From Mesorhizobium sp. NZP2298 (lineage in GTDB: Bacteria > Pseudomonadota > Alphaproteobacteria > Rhizobiales > Rhizobiaceae): 64,000 nucleotides of DNA. The stretch lies in NCBI RefSeq assembly GCF_013170825.1, contig NZ_CP033365.1:3546001-3610000 (forward strand). The letters are read 5' to 3'. This document shows, piece after piece, positions 52,272-61,563 of the stretch. The translations under genes were made by a program, and so were the position numbers. The notes beneath the pieces were generated by a model, which worked only from the letters and a program-made list of their open reading frames with translations, was not told the origin of the DNA and ran no database searches. Position 1 is the stretch's first letter, and each line of letters begins with the position of its first letter.

Positions 52272-52847
52272 ATGAACGCACAGCACCTTCAACCGACCGG
52301 CTCCGCCTACTTCATCGCCAAGGAAACGGAGCGGCCGGAAATCCATACGCTTTCCGTGTTGGTCGACAACGAGCCCGGCGTGCTCGCCCGGGTCATCGGC
52401 CTGTTTTCCGGACGCGGCTACAACATCGAGAGCCTGACCGTCTCCGAGACCGAACATGAGAAGCACCTGTCGCGCATCACTATCGTGACGCGCGGCACGC
52501 CGCATGTGATGGAGCAGATCAAGAACCAGCTCGAGCGCATCGTGCCGGTACACCGTGTGGTCGATCTGACTGTCCGCTCGCACGAGCTTGGGCAGGAGCG
52601 GCCATTGGAGCGGGAACTGGCGCTGGTCAAGGTGGCCGGCTCCGGCGAGGCTCGCGTCGAGGCGCTGCGCCTGGCGGACGCCTTCCGCGCCAGTGTCATC
52701 GACGCCAACACCGAGCATTTCATCTTCGAGATCACCGGCAAGGGCTCCAAGCTCGACCAGTTCATCGCAATCATGAAGCCGCTGGGTCTGGTCGAGATCT
52801 GCCGCACCGGCGTGGCGGCGATGAACCGCGGTCCGCAAGGCATGTAA
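52272..52847 (+). CDS. ilvH: Acetolactate synthase small subunit
   Basis: 191 residues. N-terminal ACT domain (HTLSVLVDNEPGVLARVIGL, FSGRGYNIESLTVS) that carries valine feedback, and an ALS_ss C-domain (GSKLDQFIAIMKPLGLVEIC). Regulatory partner of IlvI, 77 bases downstream. Confidence 0.96.
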   Translation: MNAQHLQPTGSAYFIAKETERPEIHTLSVLVDNEPGVLARVIGLFSGRGYNIESLTVSETEHEKHLSRITIVTRGTPHVMEQIKNQLERIVPVHRVVDLTVRSHELGQERPLERELALVKVAGSGEARVEALRLADAFRASVIDANTEHFIFEITGKGSKLDQFIAIMKPLGLVEICRTGVAAMNRGPQGM

Positions 52848-52869
52848 GGCCTGTCACGTCGCCGCCGGA

Positions 52870-53265
52870 TCAATCCTTGGGTTTTGCCGGCGGGACCTCG
52901 CTTTTGCCGCTGGCCAGGGCCTTGCTTTCCCTTTTTAGTGGGCGCGACACCGGGCAGACATCCTGAACGAAGCCGTTCAGGGTGTTTACCAGATTGTTCT
53001 CGACCAGCGAGTAGTGGATGAACTGTCCCTGCCGTTCCCTGGCGATGAGGCCTGCCGTTTCCAGAATATTCAGGTGCTGCGAGATCGATGGCTTCGACAT
53101 GTCGAAGCGTGCCGCGATCTCGCCCGCGGTCAGCGAGGAATGGGCAAGATAGGCGAGGATCCTGCGCCGGGGTGCCGAAGAGAGCGCCTCGAAGACGCGC
53201 TGGATCGCGCCGCTGGCGCCGATGCCGGCTTCAGCCTCCGATACCTGTTCAGTTTTCTCGACCAC
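52870..53265 (-). CDS. ArsR-family winged-helix regulator
   Basis: 131 residues. FEALSSAPRRRILAYLAHSS, TAGEIAARFDMSKPSISQHL and LIARERQGQFIHYSL form the ArsR DNA-binding fold. The metal-binding ELCVCDL motif of arsenic/cadmium sensors is missing (one Cys in QDVCPVSR), so it is more like the SdpR-type members. Divergent from a desaturase gene, with two matching palindromes between them. Confidence 0.9.
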   Translation of the reverse strand: MVEKTEQVSEAEAGIGASGAIQRVFEALSSAPRRRILAYLAHSSLTAGEIAARFDMSKPSISQHLNILETAGLIARERQGQFIHYSLVENNLVNTLNGFVQDVCPVSRPLKRESKALASGKSEVPPAKPKD

Positions 53266-53325
53266 TTCGCGACCTCGTAATCACAGGCGCCATGGAGACG
53301 CTTGTCGGCATTTTTTTTCGGCTAT

Positions 53326-53347
53326 CATTTAGACTATTGCCTAAATG
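53326..53347. promoter_or_regulatory. ArsR operator candidate 1
   Basis: CATTTAG-actattgc-CTAAATG, a perfect 7-base inverted repeat with an 8-base spacer, 61 bases upstream of the arsR start. Its spacer is nearly the same as in the second site. Confidence 0.65.
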
Positions 53348-53368
53348 CCTAATCCCGCATAATAGATG

Positions 53369-53387
53369 ATTAGCTTATTGCCTAAAT
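53369..53387. promoter_or_regulatory. ArsR operator candidate 2
   Basis: ATTAG-cttattgc-CTAAAT, the same architecture and attgcCTAAAT right half as site 1, displaced by 41 bases, about four helical turns, which would place both dimers on one face. 61 bases upstream of the desaturase ATG. Confidence 0.6.
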
Positions 53388-53447
53388 ACGGCGCGAGACG
53401 CCAAAAGGCAAGGCTTGGTTCGGAAAATGTTCATGCGAGGGGTTCCC

Positions 53448-54407
53448 ATGAAGACCATATCCACGGGCAGAATGATTTCTCGACAAGACAGCGACGCGCG
53501 CGATGGCAGGGTTGTCTGGATGCCGGCCAAGTCGATCTGGGTCGGCACGATGACACTTATCGCGATCGTGTTCGGACCGCTCACCTTCAGCTGGAGCGCC
53601 TTTGCGCTGTTCGTGGTGACGACAGCGGCGACGATCTGCGCCGGGCACTCGGTCGGCATGCATCGCCTGCTCATCCATCGCTCGTTCAAGGTTCACATCT
53701 GGATCGAACACGCATTGGTCTATCTCGGCGTGCTGGTCGGCATGGCTGGCCCGCTCGGAATGATTCATGCGCACGATATCCGCGACTGGGCGCAGCGCCA
53801 GACGGCCTGCCACGACCTGCATGCCCACCGCCGGCCCTTTTTCATCGACGCCTTCTGGCAGATGCACTGCGCGGTCGCCTTGCGCAATCCGCCTGATTTC
53901 ATCATCGAGCCGTCGATCAGGAATGATCGGTTCTACAAATTCCTCGAGCGCACGTGGGTGCTGCAGCAACTGCCATGGGCCATTGCCTTCCTGCTGCTCG
54001 GCGGCTGGAGCTGGGTGGTCTGGGGCATCGCGGTGCGTGTTTCCGCGTCTCTAACCGGGCATTGGCTGGTCGGTCATTTCGCGCATCGGGGCGGCGACCA
54101 GGGATGGTGTGTCGAAGGCGTGGCGGTGCAGGGCTACAATCTGCCGCGTTTCGGATTGGTGACGTTCGGAGAAAGTTTTCACGGCAATCATCACGCATTT
54201 CCCGAATCCGCCAGGCTTGGTCTCGAACGGGGGCAGATCGACCTCGGCTGGGTCTTTATCCGGATCCTTGCCGGCCTTGGTCTCGCGCACAGCGTGAAAC
54301 TCCCGGAAAATACTCCAAGACGGAAGGGGTTGCGCCGCCTGCGCGGCGGGCAGCAGGCCATGCCCGCCGCCAACAAGCGGCTGCCGGCGCCGTCTCACGG
54401 CAGATGA
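53448..54407 (+). CDS. Membrane fatty-acid desaturase family protein
   Basis: 319 residues from the ATG at 53448, preceded by GAGGGG. Four or so membrane segments with histidine clusters GHSVGMHRL (HX4H), a variant middle cluster (CHDLHAHRRPF), and FHGNHHAFP (HXXHH). This is the acyl-CoA/acyl-lipid delta-9 desaturase superfamily, diiron enzymes of the inner membrane. The middle box is not the usual HRXHH, so the substrate may differ. Regulated probably by the divergent ArsR protein. Confidence 0.85.
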   Translation: MKTISTGRMISRQDSDARDGRVVWMPAKSIWVGTMTLIAIVFGPLTFSWSAFALFVVTTAATICAGHSVGMHRLLIHRSFKVHIWIEHALVYLGVLVGMAGPLGMIHAHDIRDWAQRQTACHDLHAHRRPFFIDAFWQMHCAVALRNPPDFIIEPSIRNDRFYKFLERTWVLQQLPWAIAFLLLGGWSWVVWGIAVRVSASLTGHWLVGHFAHRGGDQGWCVEGVAVQGYNLPRFGLVTFGESFHGNHHAFPESARLGLERGQIDLGWVFIRILAGLGLAHSVKLPENTPRRKGLRRLRGGQQAMPAANKRLPAPSHGR

Positions 54408-54532
54408 CGGCATCCTTGGGTTCGGCGGGCTGAAGCCACGATCGATATGGCCGGCGGTTGCTGGACCAAAGGATTGCGGTTGCGTCGGGTGTGTCCGCTA
54501 TCTATGGCAGCATTGCTGGCCTTGTGGACCCG

Positions 54533-55129
54533 ATGTCACTCGACGCATTCCTCGCACTGCTCGTCTATGCCTTCGTGACCTCGATCACGCCGGGGCCGAA
54601 CAACCTCATGCTCTTGGTCTCCGGTGTCAATTTCGGCATCATCAGGACGATACCGCACATGCTGGGCATCAGCATCGGCTTTCTCGTCCTGTTGCTGGCC
54701 GTCGGTTTCGGGCTTGGCGCGGTGCTGACGGCGTTTCCGGCGCTGCACAATGCCCTCAAGATCGCCGGCGCCGCCTATCTGCTCTACCTCGCATGGAAGA
54801 TCGCCATGTCGCGCTCACTGAGCGGCAAGGGTGAGGCGGAAGCGCGGCCGATGCGCTTCATCGATGCGGCGGCATTCCAGTGGGTCAATCCCAAGGCCTG
54901 GGTGATGGCAATCACCGCCATGGCTGTCTACACGAATCCCGATCACCCCTTCATCTCGGTGGCGCTGATCTCGATCGCCTTCGCCGTCGTCAACCTGCCC
55001 AGCGTTTCGGTGTGGGCGGGATTCGGCACGGCATTGCGTGGATTCCTGTCGGATCCGGTGCGGCTGAAATGGTTCAACATCGGCATGGGCGTGCTGCTTG
55101 CGGCGACGCTGTGGCCGATGCTGAAATAG
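54533..55129 (+). CDS. LysE/RhtB-family amino-acid exporter
   Basis: 198 residues from the ATG at 54533. Six membrane helices; YAFVTSITPGPNNLMLLVSG at the start, GAAYLLYLAWKI in helix 3 and FQWVNPKAWVMAITAMAVYT are diagnostic for LysE-type translocators. Inner membrane. Stands alone. Substrate not predictable. Confidence 0.9.
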   Translation: MSLDAFLALLVYAFVTSITPGPNNLMLLVSGVNFGIIRTIPHMLGISIGFLVLLLAVGFGLGAVLTAFPALHNALKIAGAAYLLYLAWKIAMSRSLSGKGEAEARPMRFIDAAAFQWVNPKAWVMAITAMAVYTNPDHPFISVALISIAFAVVNLPSVSVWAGFGTALRGFLSDPVRLKWFNIGMGVLLAATLWPMLK

Positions 55130-55188
55130 GGTTCCCGGCGATTTGACGGGGCTCGGCCCCCCCTGGCGGCGACAGGCTGCACACCTAT

Positions 55189-55201
55189 TGTGCAGTGCAC
55201 A
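55189..55201. promoter_or_regulatory. Palindrome upstream of the RND efflux operon
   Basis: TGTGCA-g-TGCACA, a perfect inverted repeat followed by an AT-rich stretch (ttaaatctt), 139 bases before the adaptor gene. Possibly an operator for an unlinked regulator; the rest of the 210-base gap shows nothing more. Confidence 0.45.
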
Positions 55202-55339
55202 TTAAATCTTCGTAATGCCGTGTTTTGGCCCTTTTCCGACGAACGCCTGTCCTATCTATTCGGCTAAATCGCGGCAATCAGCCGCGAATGAGCTATAATA
55301 CGACCACCTGGCAACGGCGTGTCGGACCGAGAGGGTACT

Positions 55340-56617
55340 TTGACGATACGTGGGAAAGCCATTCTTTCATTGCTTGCCGTCGCCTGTGCGGGCGCGGCCT
55401 GGCTCTATCTGTCTCCCGATACGCTGGGCAAGGTCGAGCAACTGGTCGGCGTAAAGCCGGTCGCAGTTGCGGGCAAATCGGCAACCGACAAGCCGGCGGC
55501 GGGCGACAAGCAGGCATCAGGCGGCGGTGGCGCCCGTTCGGCCTCGATCGTTTCGGCAACGGCAACGACGGCGGACTTCCCGATCCGGCGCTATGCCATC
55601 GGCTTCGTCTCCTCTCCGGCCGTGGTCAACATCAACGCGCGGGTCTCCAGCCAGATCGTGTCGATCGACGTCAAGGACGGGCAAATGGTGAAGGCGGGCG
55701 ACACGCTGTTCTCGCTCGATGACCGCGCGCTGAAGGCGCAACTCGCCAAGGACCAGGCGCAGCTGGCCAAGGACCAGGCGATGCTCGCCAGCTCGAGTTC
55801 CGATCTTCAGCGCGCCAAGGATCTTGTCGCCAAGCAGGCCGGTACCCAGCAGACCTATGACCAGGCTGTTGCCGCGCAGAAGGCGGCGGCCGCCACTGTG
55901 GATGCCGACAAGGCGACGATCGATGCCGACAACGTCCAGCTTGGCTTTGCCACGATCACCGCGCCGATCGCGGGTCGACTTGGCGCCGTCAACGTGTCGG
56001 TCGGTGATCTCGTCACGGTCAGCAATGGCAACAGCAGTACGGCAACGCCGCTGGTGACGATCACCCAGATGGACCCGTTGCAGGTCAATTTCAATCTGCC
56101 GGAAAGCAACCTTGCGCTGTTGCACAAGGCGCTTGCCAATCCGCGGCAAGGGGCGGTGACGTTGACCAAGAACGGCGACCCGACGCCGATCGGCAAGGGC
56201 ACGCTCGATTTCGTCGATTCCAGTGTCGACACCGCGTCGGGCACGATCGCCACGCGGGCAAGCATACCGAATGCCGATCTGTCGCTGTGGCCCGGCCAGT
56301 ATGTGAATGTCGTCCTTGACGCCGGGATCATGCCGCAGATGATCTCCGTTCCGACCGTCGCGGTCCAGCCCAGCCAGAAGGGGCCGTTCGTCTATGTGGT
56401 CAAGCCGGACAGCACCGTCGAGATGCGGCCGGTGCAGGTGGCGCTGACCCAAGGCGAGAACAGCGCCATCAGCCAGGGACTGAAAAGCGGCGAGAAGGTC
56501 GTCACCGAAGGCCAGACAAGGCTGAAGGACGGCGCCGCCGTGCATGAAGGCAAGGCTACGGCCGTCGCCGCGCCGAAGGTGGCCGAGGCGACCAACGCGG
56601 GCGAGACGGCCCAATGA
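55340..56617 (+). CDS. RND efflux periplasmic adaptor (membrane fusion protein)
   Basis: 425 residues from a TTG at 55340 with GAGAGGG upstream; a GTG at 55319 is the alternative. N-terminal membrane anchor, Gly/Ala/Lys linker, biotinyl-lipoyl halves (SIDVKDGQMVKAGDTLFSLD and FATITAPIAGRLGAVNVSVG), a coiled-coil hairpin between them, then the beta-barrel and C-terminal regions. Bridges the pump to an outer-membrane channel, which is not encoded here. Overlaps the permease gene by ATGA. Confidence 0.92.
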   Translation: MTIRGKAILSLLAVACAGAAWLYLSPDTLGKVEQLVGVKPVAVAGKSATDKPAAGDKQASGGGGARSASIVSATATTADFPIRRYAIGFVSSPAVVNINARVSSQIVSIDVKDGQMVKAGDTLFSLDDRALKAQLAKDQAQLAKDQAMLASSSSDLQRAKDLVAKQAGTQQTYDQAVAAQKAAAATVDADKATIDADNVQLGFATITAPIAGRLGAVNVSVGDLVTVSNGNSSTATPLVTITQMDPLQVNFNLPESNLALLHKALANPRQGAVTLTKNGDPTPIGKGTLDFVDSSVDTASGTIATRASIPNADLSLWPGQYVNVVLDAGIMPQMISVPTVAVQPSQKGPFVYVVKPDSTVEMRPVQVALTQGENSAISQGLKSGEKVVTEGQTRLKDGAAVHEGKATAVAAPKVAEATNAGETAQ

Positions 56618-59600
56618 TCTCCGAATTCTGCATTCGCAGGCCTGTCGCCACCCTTCTGATGTCGTTCGCCCTCGTGCTGGGCGGACTGTTTGCCTACAAG
56701 TTCCTGCCGGTGGCGGCACTGCCCAGCGCCGAATTCCCGGTGGTCAACGTCTCGGCCTCGCTGCCGGGCGCCTCGCCGGAAACGATGGCGACATCCGTGG
56801 CGACGCCGCTGATCAAGCAGTTCGCGACCATCGCCGGCATCGATTCCATTTCAACCACGAACTCGCTCGGCCAGACTTCGATCGCCATCCAGTTCGTGCT
56901 CAACCGCGACATCGACGCCGCGGCCGCGGACGTGCAGGCGGCGATCGCGCGCACGCAAAAATCGCTGCCGCCCGAAATGACGGCGCCGCCCAGCTATCGC
57001 AAGGTCAATCCGGCCGATGCGCCGATCCTGTTGATGTCGCTGGTCAGCGATACGGTTCCGCTGACCGACCTCGATGCTTTCGCGGAAAACGTGATCTCGC
57101 CATCGCTGTCGACGATCGACGGCGTGGCGCAGGTTTCGATCTACGGCCAGCAGAAATTCGCCGTGCGCGTGCAGATCGATCCGACCGCGCTTGCCGCGCG
57201 CGGCATCTCGATCGATCAACTCCAGGCGGCGATTGCTTCCGCCAACAGCAACACGCCTCTCGGCGTACTGCAGAACAACAAGCAACAGCTAACTATCACG
57301 GCCAACACCCAGCTCGACAATGCAGCCGGGTTTTCCAACCTGATAATCGCGACCAAGAACGGCCACCCGGTGCGACTGGGCGAGGTGACCCGTGTCATCG
57401 ACTCGGTCGAGACGACGACGACGGCAAGCTGGTATGACGGCACCCGCGCCATCATCCTTGCCGTCCAGCGCCAGCCAGACGCCAACACCGTCGATGTCGT
57501 CGACAAGGTGAAGGCGATGCTGCCGTCCTTCCAGGACCAGATGCCGGCCGCTGCCTCGATCAAGCTGCTCAACGACCGCTCGACCTCGATCCGTCAGGCC
57601 GTCGACGACGTGCAGTTCACGCTGCTTTTGACCATCGCGCTGGTGGTCATGGTGATCTTCGTGTTCCTGCGCCGGGTGACGGCGACCATCATCCCGGCCG
57701 TGGCGGTGCCGATCTCGCTGATCGCCACGCTCGGCGCGATGTTCCTGTTCGGATTCTCCATCGACAACATATCGCTGATGGGCCTGACGCTTGCGGTGGG
57801 CCTCGTCGTCGACGACGCCATCGTGATGCTGGAAAACATCTTCCGGCACATGGAGGAGGATGGGTTGTCGGCCTTCGATGCCTCGCTCAAGGGCGCGCGC
57901 GAAATCGGCTTCACCATCATCTCGATCTCGATCTCGCTGGTGGCGGTGTTCATCCCGGTGCTTCTGATGGGCGGCGTGATCGGGCGCATCTTCAACGAGT
58001 TCGCCGTCGTGGTGACGGTCGCCATCCTGGCATCGATGTTCGTGTCGTTGACGCTGACGCCGATGCTGTGCTCGCGGCTGCTGTCGGTCACCAAGGCCGA
58101 TCGCGACAAGCATGGCCCTGGTCATAAGCAGGACCTCGTCACACGCGGGTACGACCGGGTCCTGACATTCTGCCTGCGGCACACCTTCCTGGTGTTCCTC
58201 GTCTTTGTCGGCACCGCGGCAGCGTCGGTGTGGCTGATCCAGATCTCGCCGAAAGGCTTCTTTCCGCAAGAGGATATCGGCCAGATCTCGGTGACCACCA
58301 TCGCGCGCCAGGACATCTCGTTCGCCGCCATGTCGAAGCTGCAAGGACAGGTGGCCAGCGTGTTCTCGCATTCGCCCTATGTCGACCATGTGGCGTGGTC
58401 GGTGGGCGGGGGCAATAACGCCCTCAACCAGGGCCGGGCCTTCGTTCAGCTGAAACCCAAGGACCAGCGGCCGGATATCGAGAAGGTGCTTTCCGATCTG
58501 AGGCGGCAATTGTCGAATGTGGCCGGCATCGAAGCATACATGCAGCCGGTGCAGAATCTGCGGCTCGGTTCGCGCTCGTCGGCCAGCGCCTACCAGCTCG
58601 TGGTTCAGGGCCTCGATACCGGCCTGACCGACACGTGGGCGCAGAAACTGAACGACGCGATGGCGGCCGACCATGCGACGTTCACCGACGTTACCAGCGA
58701 CCTGCAGAACAATGCGCTGCAGGCATCGCTGGTGGTGGATCGCGACAAGGCCGCCCAGCTCGGCATCGACACCGACACGCTGCGCACCGCGCTCTATGGC
58801 GGGTTCGGCACCGATCAGGTTTCGACGATCTTCGGTTCGGCCGACAGCTACGAAGTCATCACCGAGCTCGATCCCAAGATCGAATGGTCGCCCGAGCGGA
58901 TGCTTGCCATCCAGATGAGGACGGCGAGCGGCTCCCTGGTTCCGCTTGGCGCCTTCGCCCGGGTCGACCGCACGGCCGGCGCCCTGACCGTCAACCAGCT
59001 CGGCCAGCTTCCGGCCGTGACGATCTCCTACAATTTGCCGCAAGGCGTGGCGCTGGGTGACAGCGTGACCCGCATCAACGCGCTCAAACAGCAGATCGGC
59101 ATGCCGACGGAGATCTCGACCACCTTTGCCGGCACGGCCAAGACTTTCCAGGATTCACTGGCCAACCAGGGGCTTCTGGTCGGCGGCGCGATCCTGACCA
59201 TCTATATCGTGCTCGGCATTCTCTACGAGAGCTTCATCCATCCGCTCACGATTCTCACCGGCCTGCCGTCGGCTGTGCTCGGAGCGGTGGTTGCCTTGCG
59301 CTTCGCCGGCATGGATCTGTCCGTCATCGCGGTGATCGGCATCCTGATGCTGATCGGCATCGTCAAGAAGAACGGCATCATGATGGTCGACGTCGCGCTT
59401 GAACTGCGACGAGAGGGCATGTCGGCCAAGGAGTCCATCCACAAGGCCTGCCTGATGCGTTTCAGGCCGATCATGATGACGACGCTGGCGGCGCTGATGG
59501 GGACATTCCCGATCGCGCTCGGCACCGGCGCCAGCGCCGAACTGCGCCAGCCGCTGGGCGTTGCCGTTGTCGGCGGCCTGCTGGCTTCGCAGGCGCTGAC

Positions 59601-59778
59601 CCTGTTCGTGACGCCGGTGATCTATGTCTACATGGAGAATTTCTCGGGCTGGCTGGCCGGACTGTGGTCGAGGGGCAAGGCCAACCCGCAGGTGATCAAA
59701 GAGAGTGGCGACCAGCCCTCGCTGTTCGGCACCAATGACGACATCCCGGCAGACGCGCAAAAGACCGCAGCTGAATGA
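56614..59778 (+). CDS. RND-family multidrug efflux permease
   Basis: 1054 residues, full AcrB/MdtB-type length. Begins MISEFCIRRPVATLLMSFAL; twelve helices; the proton-relay aspartates are in GLTLAVGLVVDDAIVMLENI; helix-11 region FRPIMMTTLAALMGTFPIAL is standard. Two large periplasmic pore loops. Drug-proton antiporter of the inner membrane. No tolC-like gene or local regulator nearby. Confidence 0.95.
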   Translation: MISEFCIRRPVATLLMSFALVLGGLFAYKFLPVAALPSAEFPVVNVSASLPGASPETMATSVATPLIKQFATIAGIDSISTTNSLGQTSIAIQFVLNRDIDAAAADVQAAIARTQKSLPPEMTAPPSYRKVNPADAPILLMSLVSDTVPLTDLDAFAENVISPSLSTIDGVAQVSIYGQQKFAVRVQIDPTALAARGISIDQLQAAIASANSNTPLGVLQNNKQQLTITANTQLDNAAGFSNLIIATKNGHPVRLGEVTRVIDSVETTTTASWYDGTRAIILAVQRQPDANTVDVVDKVKAMLPSFQDQMPAAASIKLLNDRSTSIRQAVDDVQFTLLLTIALVVMVIFVFLRRVTATIIPAVAVPISLIATLGAMFLFGFSIDNISLMGLTLAVGLVVDDAIVMLENIFRHMEEDGLSAFDASLKGAREIGFTIISISISLVAVFIPVLLMGGVIGRIFNEFAVVVTVAILASMFVSLTLTPMLCSRLLSVTKADRDKHGPGHKQDLVTRGYDRVLTFCLRHTFLVFLVFVGTAAASVWLIQISPKGFFPQEDIGQISVTTIARQDISFAAMSKLQGQVASVFSHSPYVDHVAWSVGGGNNALNQGRAFVQLKPKDQRPDIEKVLSDLRRQLSNVAGIEAYMQPVQNLRLGSRSSASAYQLVVQGLDTGLTDTWAQKLNDAMAADHATFTDVTSDLQNNALQASLVVDRDKAAQLGIDTDTLRTALYGGFGTDQVSTIFGSADSYEVITELDPKIEWSPERMLAIQMRTASGSLVPLGAFARVDRTAGALTVNQLGQLPAVTISYNLPQGVALGDSVTRINALKQQIGMPTEISTTFAGTAKTFQDSLANQGLLVGGAILTIYIVLGILYESFIHPLTILTGLPSAVLGAVVALRFAGMDLSVIAVIGILMLIGIVKKNGIMMVDVALELRREGMSAKESIHKACLMRFRPIMMTTLAALMGTFPIALGTGASAELRQPLGVAVVGGLLASQALTLFVTPVIYVYMENFSGWLAGLWSRGKANPQVIKESGDQPSLFGTNDDIPADAQKTAAE

Positions 59779-59857
59779 CGGGCTGACACGGCAAGGATGG
59801 AAACTGGCCCAAGTTGTCGTGCTTGCGGCTGGCAGAGTAGAGCCGTAATTTACGGCC

Positions 59858-60463
59858 ATGTCCCATGATCATGACCACGACAACGAACTCGATCCGTTTG
59901 CCGCTCGCGTGCGGGCCCTGGAAACCATCCTGACCCGCAAGGGACTGATCGATCCGGCGGCGATTGACGTCATCGTCGATACCTACGAGACCAAGATCGG
60001 CCCCCGCAACGGCGCAAGGGTGGTGGCCAAGGCATGGAACGATCCCGCCTATGCCGACTGGCTGAAGCGCGACGCGACGGCGGCGATCGAATCGCTGAGC
60101 TATACCGGCCGCCAGGGCGAGCACATGCAGGCGGTGTTCAACACCAGCGACACCCACAACCTCGTCGTCTGCACGCTGTGCTCCTGCTATCCATGGTCGG
60201 TACTCGGCCTGCCGCCTGTCTGGTACAAGGCGCCGCCCTATCGGTCGCGGGCTGTCATCGATCCGCGTGGTGTGCTCAAGGAATTCGGGCTGGCGTTGCC
60301 GGCCGCAACCAAGATACGCGTCTGGGATTCGACGGCGGAGCTGCGCTATCTCGTGGTGCCGATGCGGCCGGACGGTACCCAGGGCTGGAGCGAGGAGCAA
60401 CTGGCCGATCTGGTGAGCCGCGATGCAATGATCGGCACCGCCCTGGCGAAAGAACCGGCATGA
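59858..60463 (+). CDS. nthA: Nitrile hydratase alpha subunit, cobalt type
   Basis: 201 residues. The metal-claw sequence VCTLCSC (Cys105, Cys108, Ser109, Cys110) with Thr in position three indicates the Co(III) form; iron enzymes have Ser there. A His/Asp-rich N-terminus (SHDHDHDNE) could help capture metal. Converts nitriles to amides in the cytosol. Overlaps nthB by four bases. Confidence 0.95.
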   Translation: MSHDHDHDNELDPFAARVRALETILTRKGLIDPAAIDVIVDTYETKIGPRNGARVVAKAWNDPAYADWLKRDATAAIESLSYTGRQGEHMQAVFNTSDTHNLVVCTLCSCYPWSVLGLPPVWYKAPPYRSRAVIDPRGVLKEFGLALPAATKIRVWDSTAELRYLVVPMRPDGTQGWSEEQLADLVSRDAMIGTALAKEPA

Positions 60464-61119
60464 ACGGACCGCAGGATCTCGGCGGGCAGATGGGGTTCGG
60501 CCCGGTCGCGCCCGAAAAGGACGAACCCTATTTCCACGCTGCCTGGGAAAGGCGGGCGCTCGGCGTGACGCTTTGCGCCGGCGCCATGGGAGCCTGGAAT
60601 ATCGATGAGAGCCGGCATGCGCGGGAATCGCTGCATCCGGCCGATTACTATGGTTCCAGCTACTATCAGATCTGGATCAAGGCGCTGGAGACCTTGCTCA
60701 AGCGCCATGGTTTCGTCAGCGAGCGCGATCTCGAGGCGGGCGAGGCGATCGATGCGGCGGCGACCCCGAAGCGGGTGCTGAAGGCGGAAAACGTGCCGGC
60801 GGTGCTGGCCAAGGGTGGTCCCTGCGACCGGCCCGTTGCCTCGCCGGCGCGATTCAAGGCCGGCCAGCACGTGCGGACGAAGAATTTCAATCCCACCGGT
60901 CACACGCGGCTGCCGCGCTATGCGCGCGGCAAGCTGGGCAAGATCGAGGCGGTGCGCGACGGCTTCGTCTTTCCCGACACCAACGCGCACGGGCAAGGCG
61001 AGAACCCGCAATGGGTCTATACGGTGGTTTTCGACGGCATGGAGATCTGGGGCGAGGGTGCCGATCCGACGCTTGTTGTCTCGATCGACGCCTGGGAGAG
61101 CTATCTTGAGCCGGCCTGA
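60460..61119 (+). CDS. nthB: Nitrile hydratase beta subunit
   Basis: 219 residues. [20 protein letters not shown] is the family N-terminus, and the C-terminal SH3-like domain ([20 protein letters not shown]) contacts alpha. Provides the arginines that stabilise the oxidised claw. The stop lies 14 bases inside the accessory gene. Confidence 0.95.
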   Translation: MNGPQDLGGQMGFGPVAPEKDEPYFHAAWERRALGVTLCAGAMGAWNIDESRHARESLHPADYYGSSYYQIWIKALETLLKRHGFVSERDLEAGEAIDAAATPKRVLKAENVPAVLAKGGPCDRPVASPARFKAGQHVRTKNFNPTGHTRLPRYARGKLGKIEAVRDGFVFPDTNAHGQGENPQWVYTVVFDGMEIWGEGADPTLVVSIDAWESYLEPA

Positions 61120-61471
61120 CGGGATCGCCGCCGATTTGCCCGTTGGCCTCGACGCGCCTGTTTTCGCCGAGCCCTGGCAGGCCGAGGCGTTCGCCATGAC
61201 GGTGGCGCTGCACGACAAGGGCCTGTTTTCGTGGGGCGAATGGGCCGATGCACTATCGGCGGAGGTGAAGAGGCCAAGTGCGGCAACCGACGGCCATGAC
61301 TATTACGAGCATTGGCTGGCAGCACTGGAACGGCTTCTGGCGTCGAAGGGATTGGCCGCCAAATCCGATGTCGACGCGATGGCCGAAGCCTGGGAGCGCG
61401 CCGCGCACGCCACGCCTCACGGCAGGCCGATCCTGCTCGAGAACGACCCGGAGTTCCAAACCGCGACGTGA
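61106..61471 (+). CDS. Nitrile hydratase accessory (cobalt-activator) protein
   Basis: 121 residues from a TTG at 61106 with GGGAGAG upstream, overlapping nthB by 14 bases. VFAEPWQAEAFAMTVALHDK, then FSWGEWADALSAEV and YYEHWLAALERLLASKGL match the beta-homologous activator family (P14K/NhlE type) that loads cobalt into alpha by subunit swapping. Completes the nthA-nthB-accessory operon; no amidase gene is seen here. Confidence 0.88.
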   Translation: MSRPDGIAADLPVGLDAPVFAEPWQAEAFAMTVALHDKGLFSWGEWADALSAEVKRPSAATDGHDYYEHWLAALERLLASKGLAAKSDVDAMAEAWERAAHATPHGRPILLENDPEFQTAT

Positions 61472-61563
61472 GCGGATGTCCAGGACCGCGCCAAATCCTC
61501 GCCTCCGCCTGAGCGATGGCAGCCATCCGCCTCGAAAGCCGCCCTCTACCCAAAAGAGAATGA

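Noticed and set aside
57289..59043. 584-codon minus-strand frame
   Set aside because: Antisense to the RND permease; composition is that of a codon-bias shadow.
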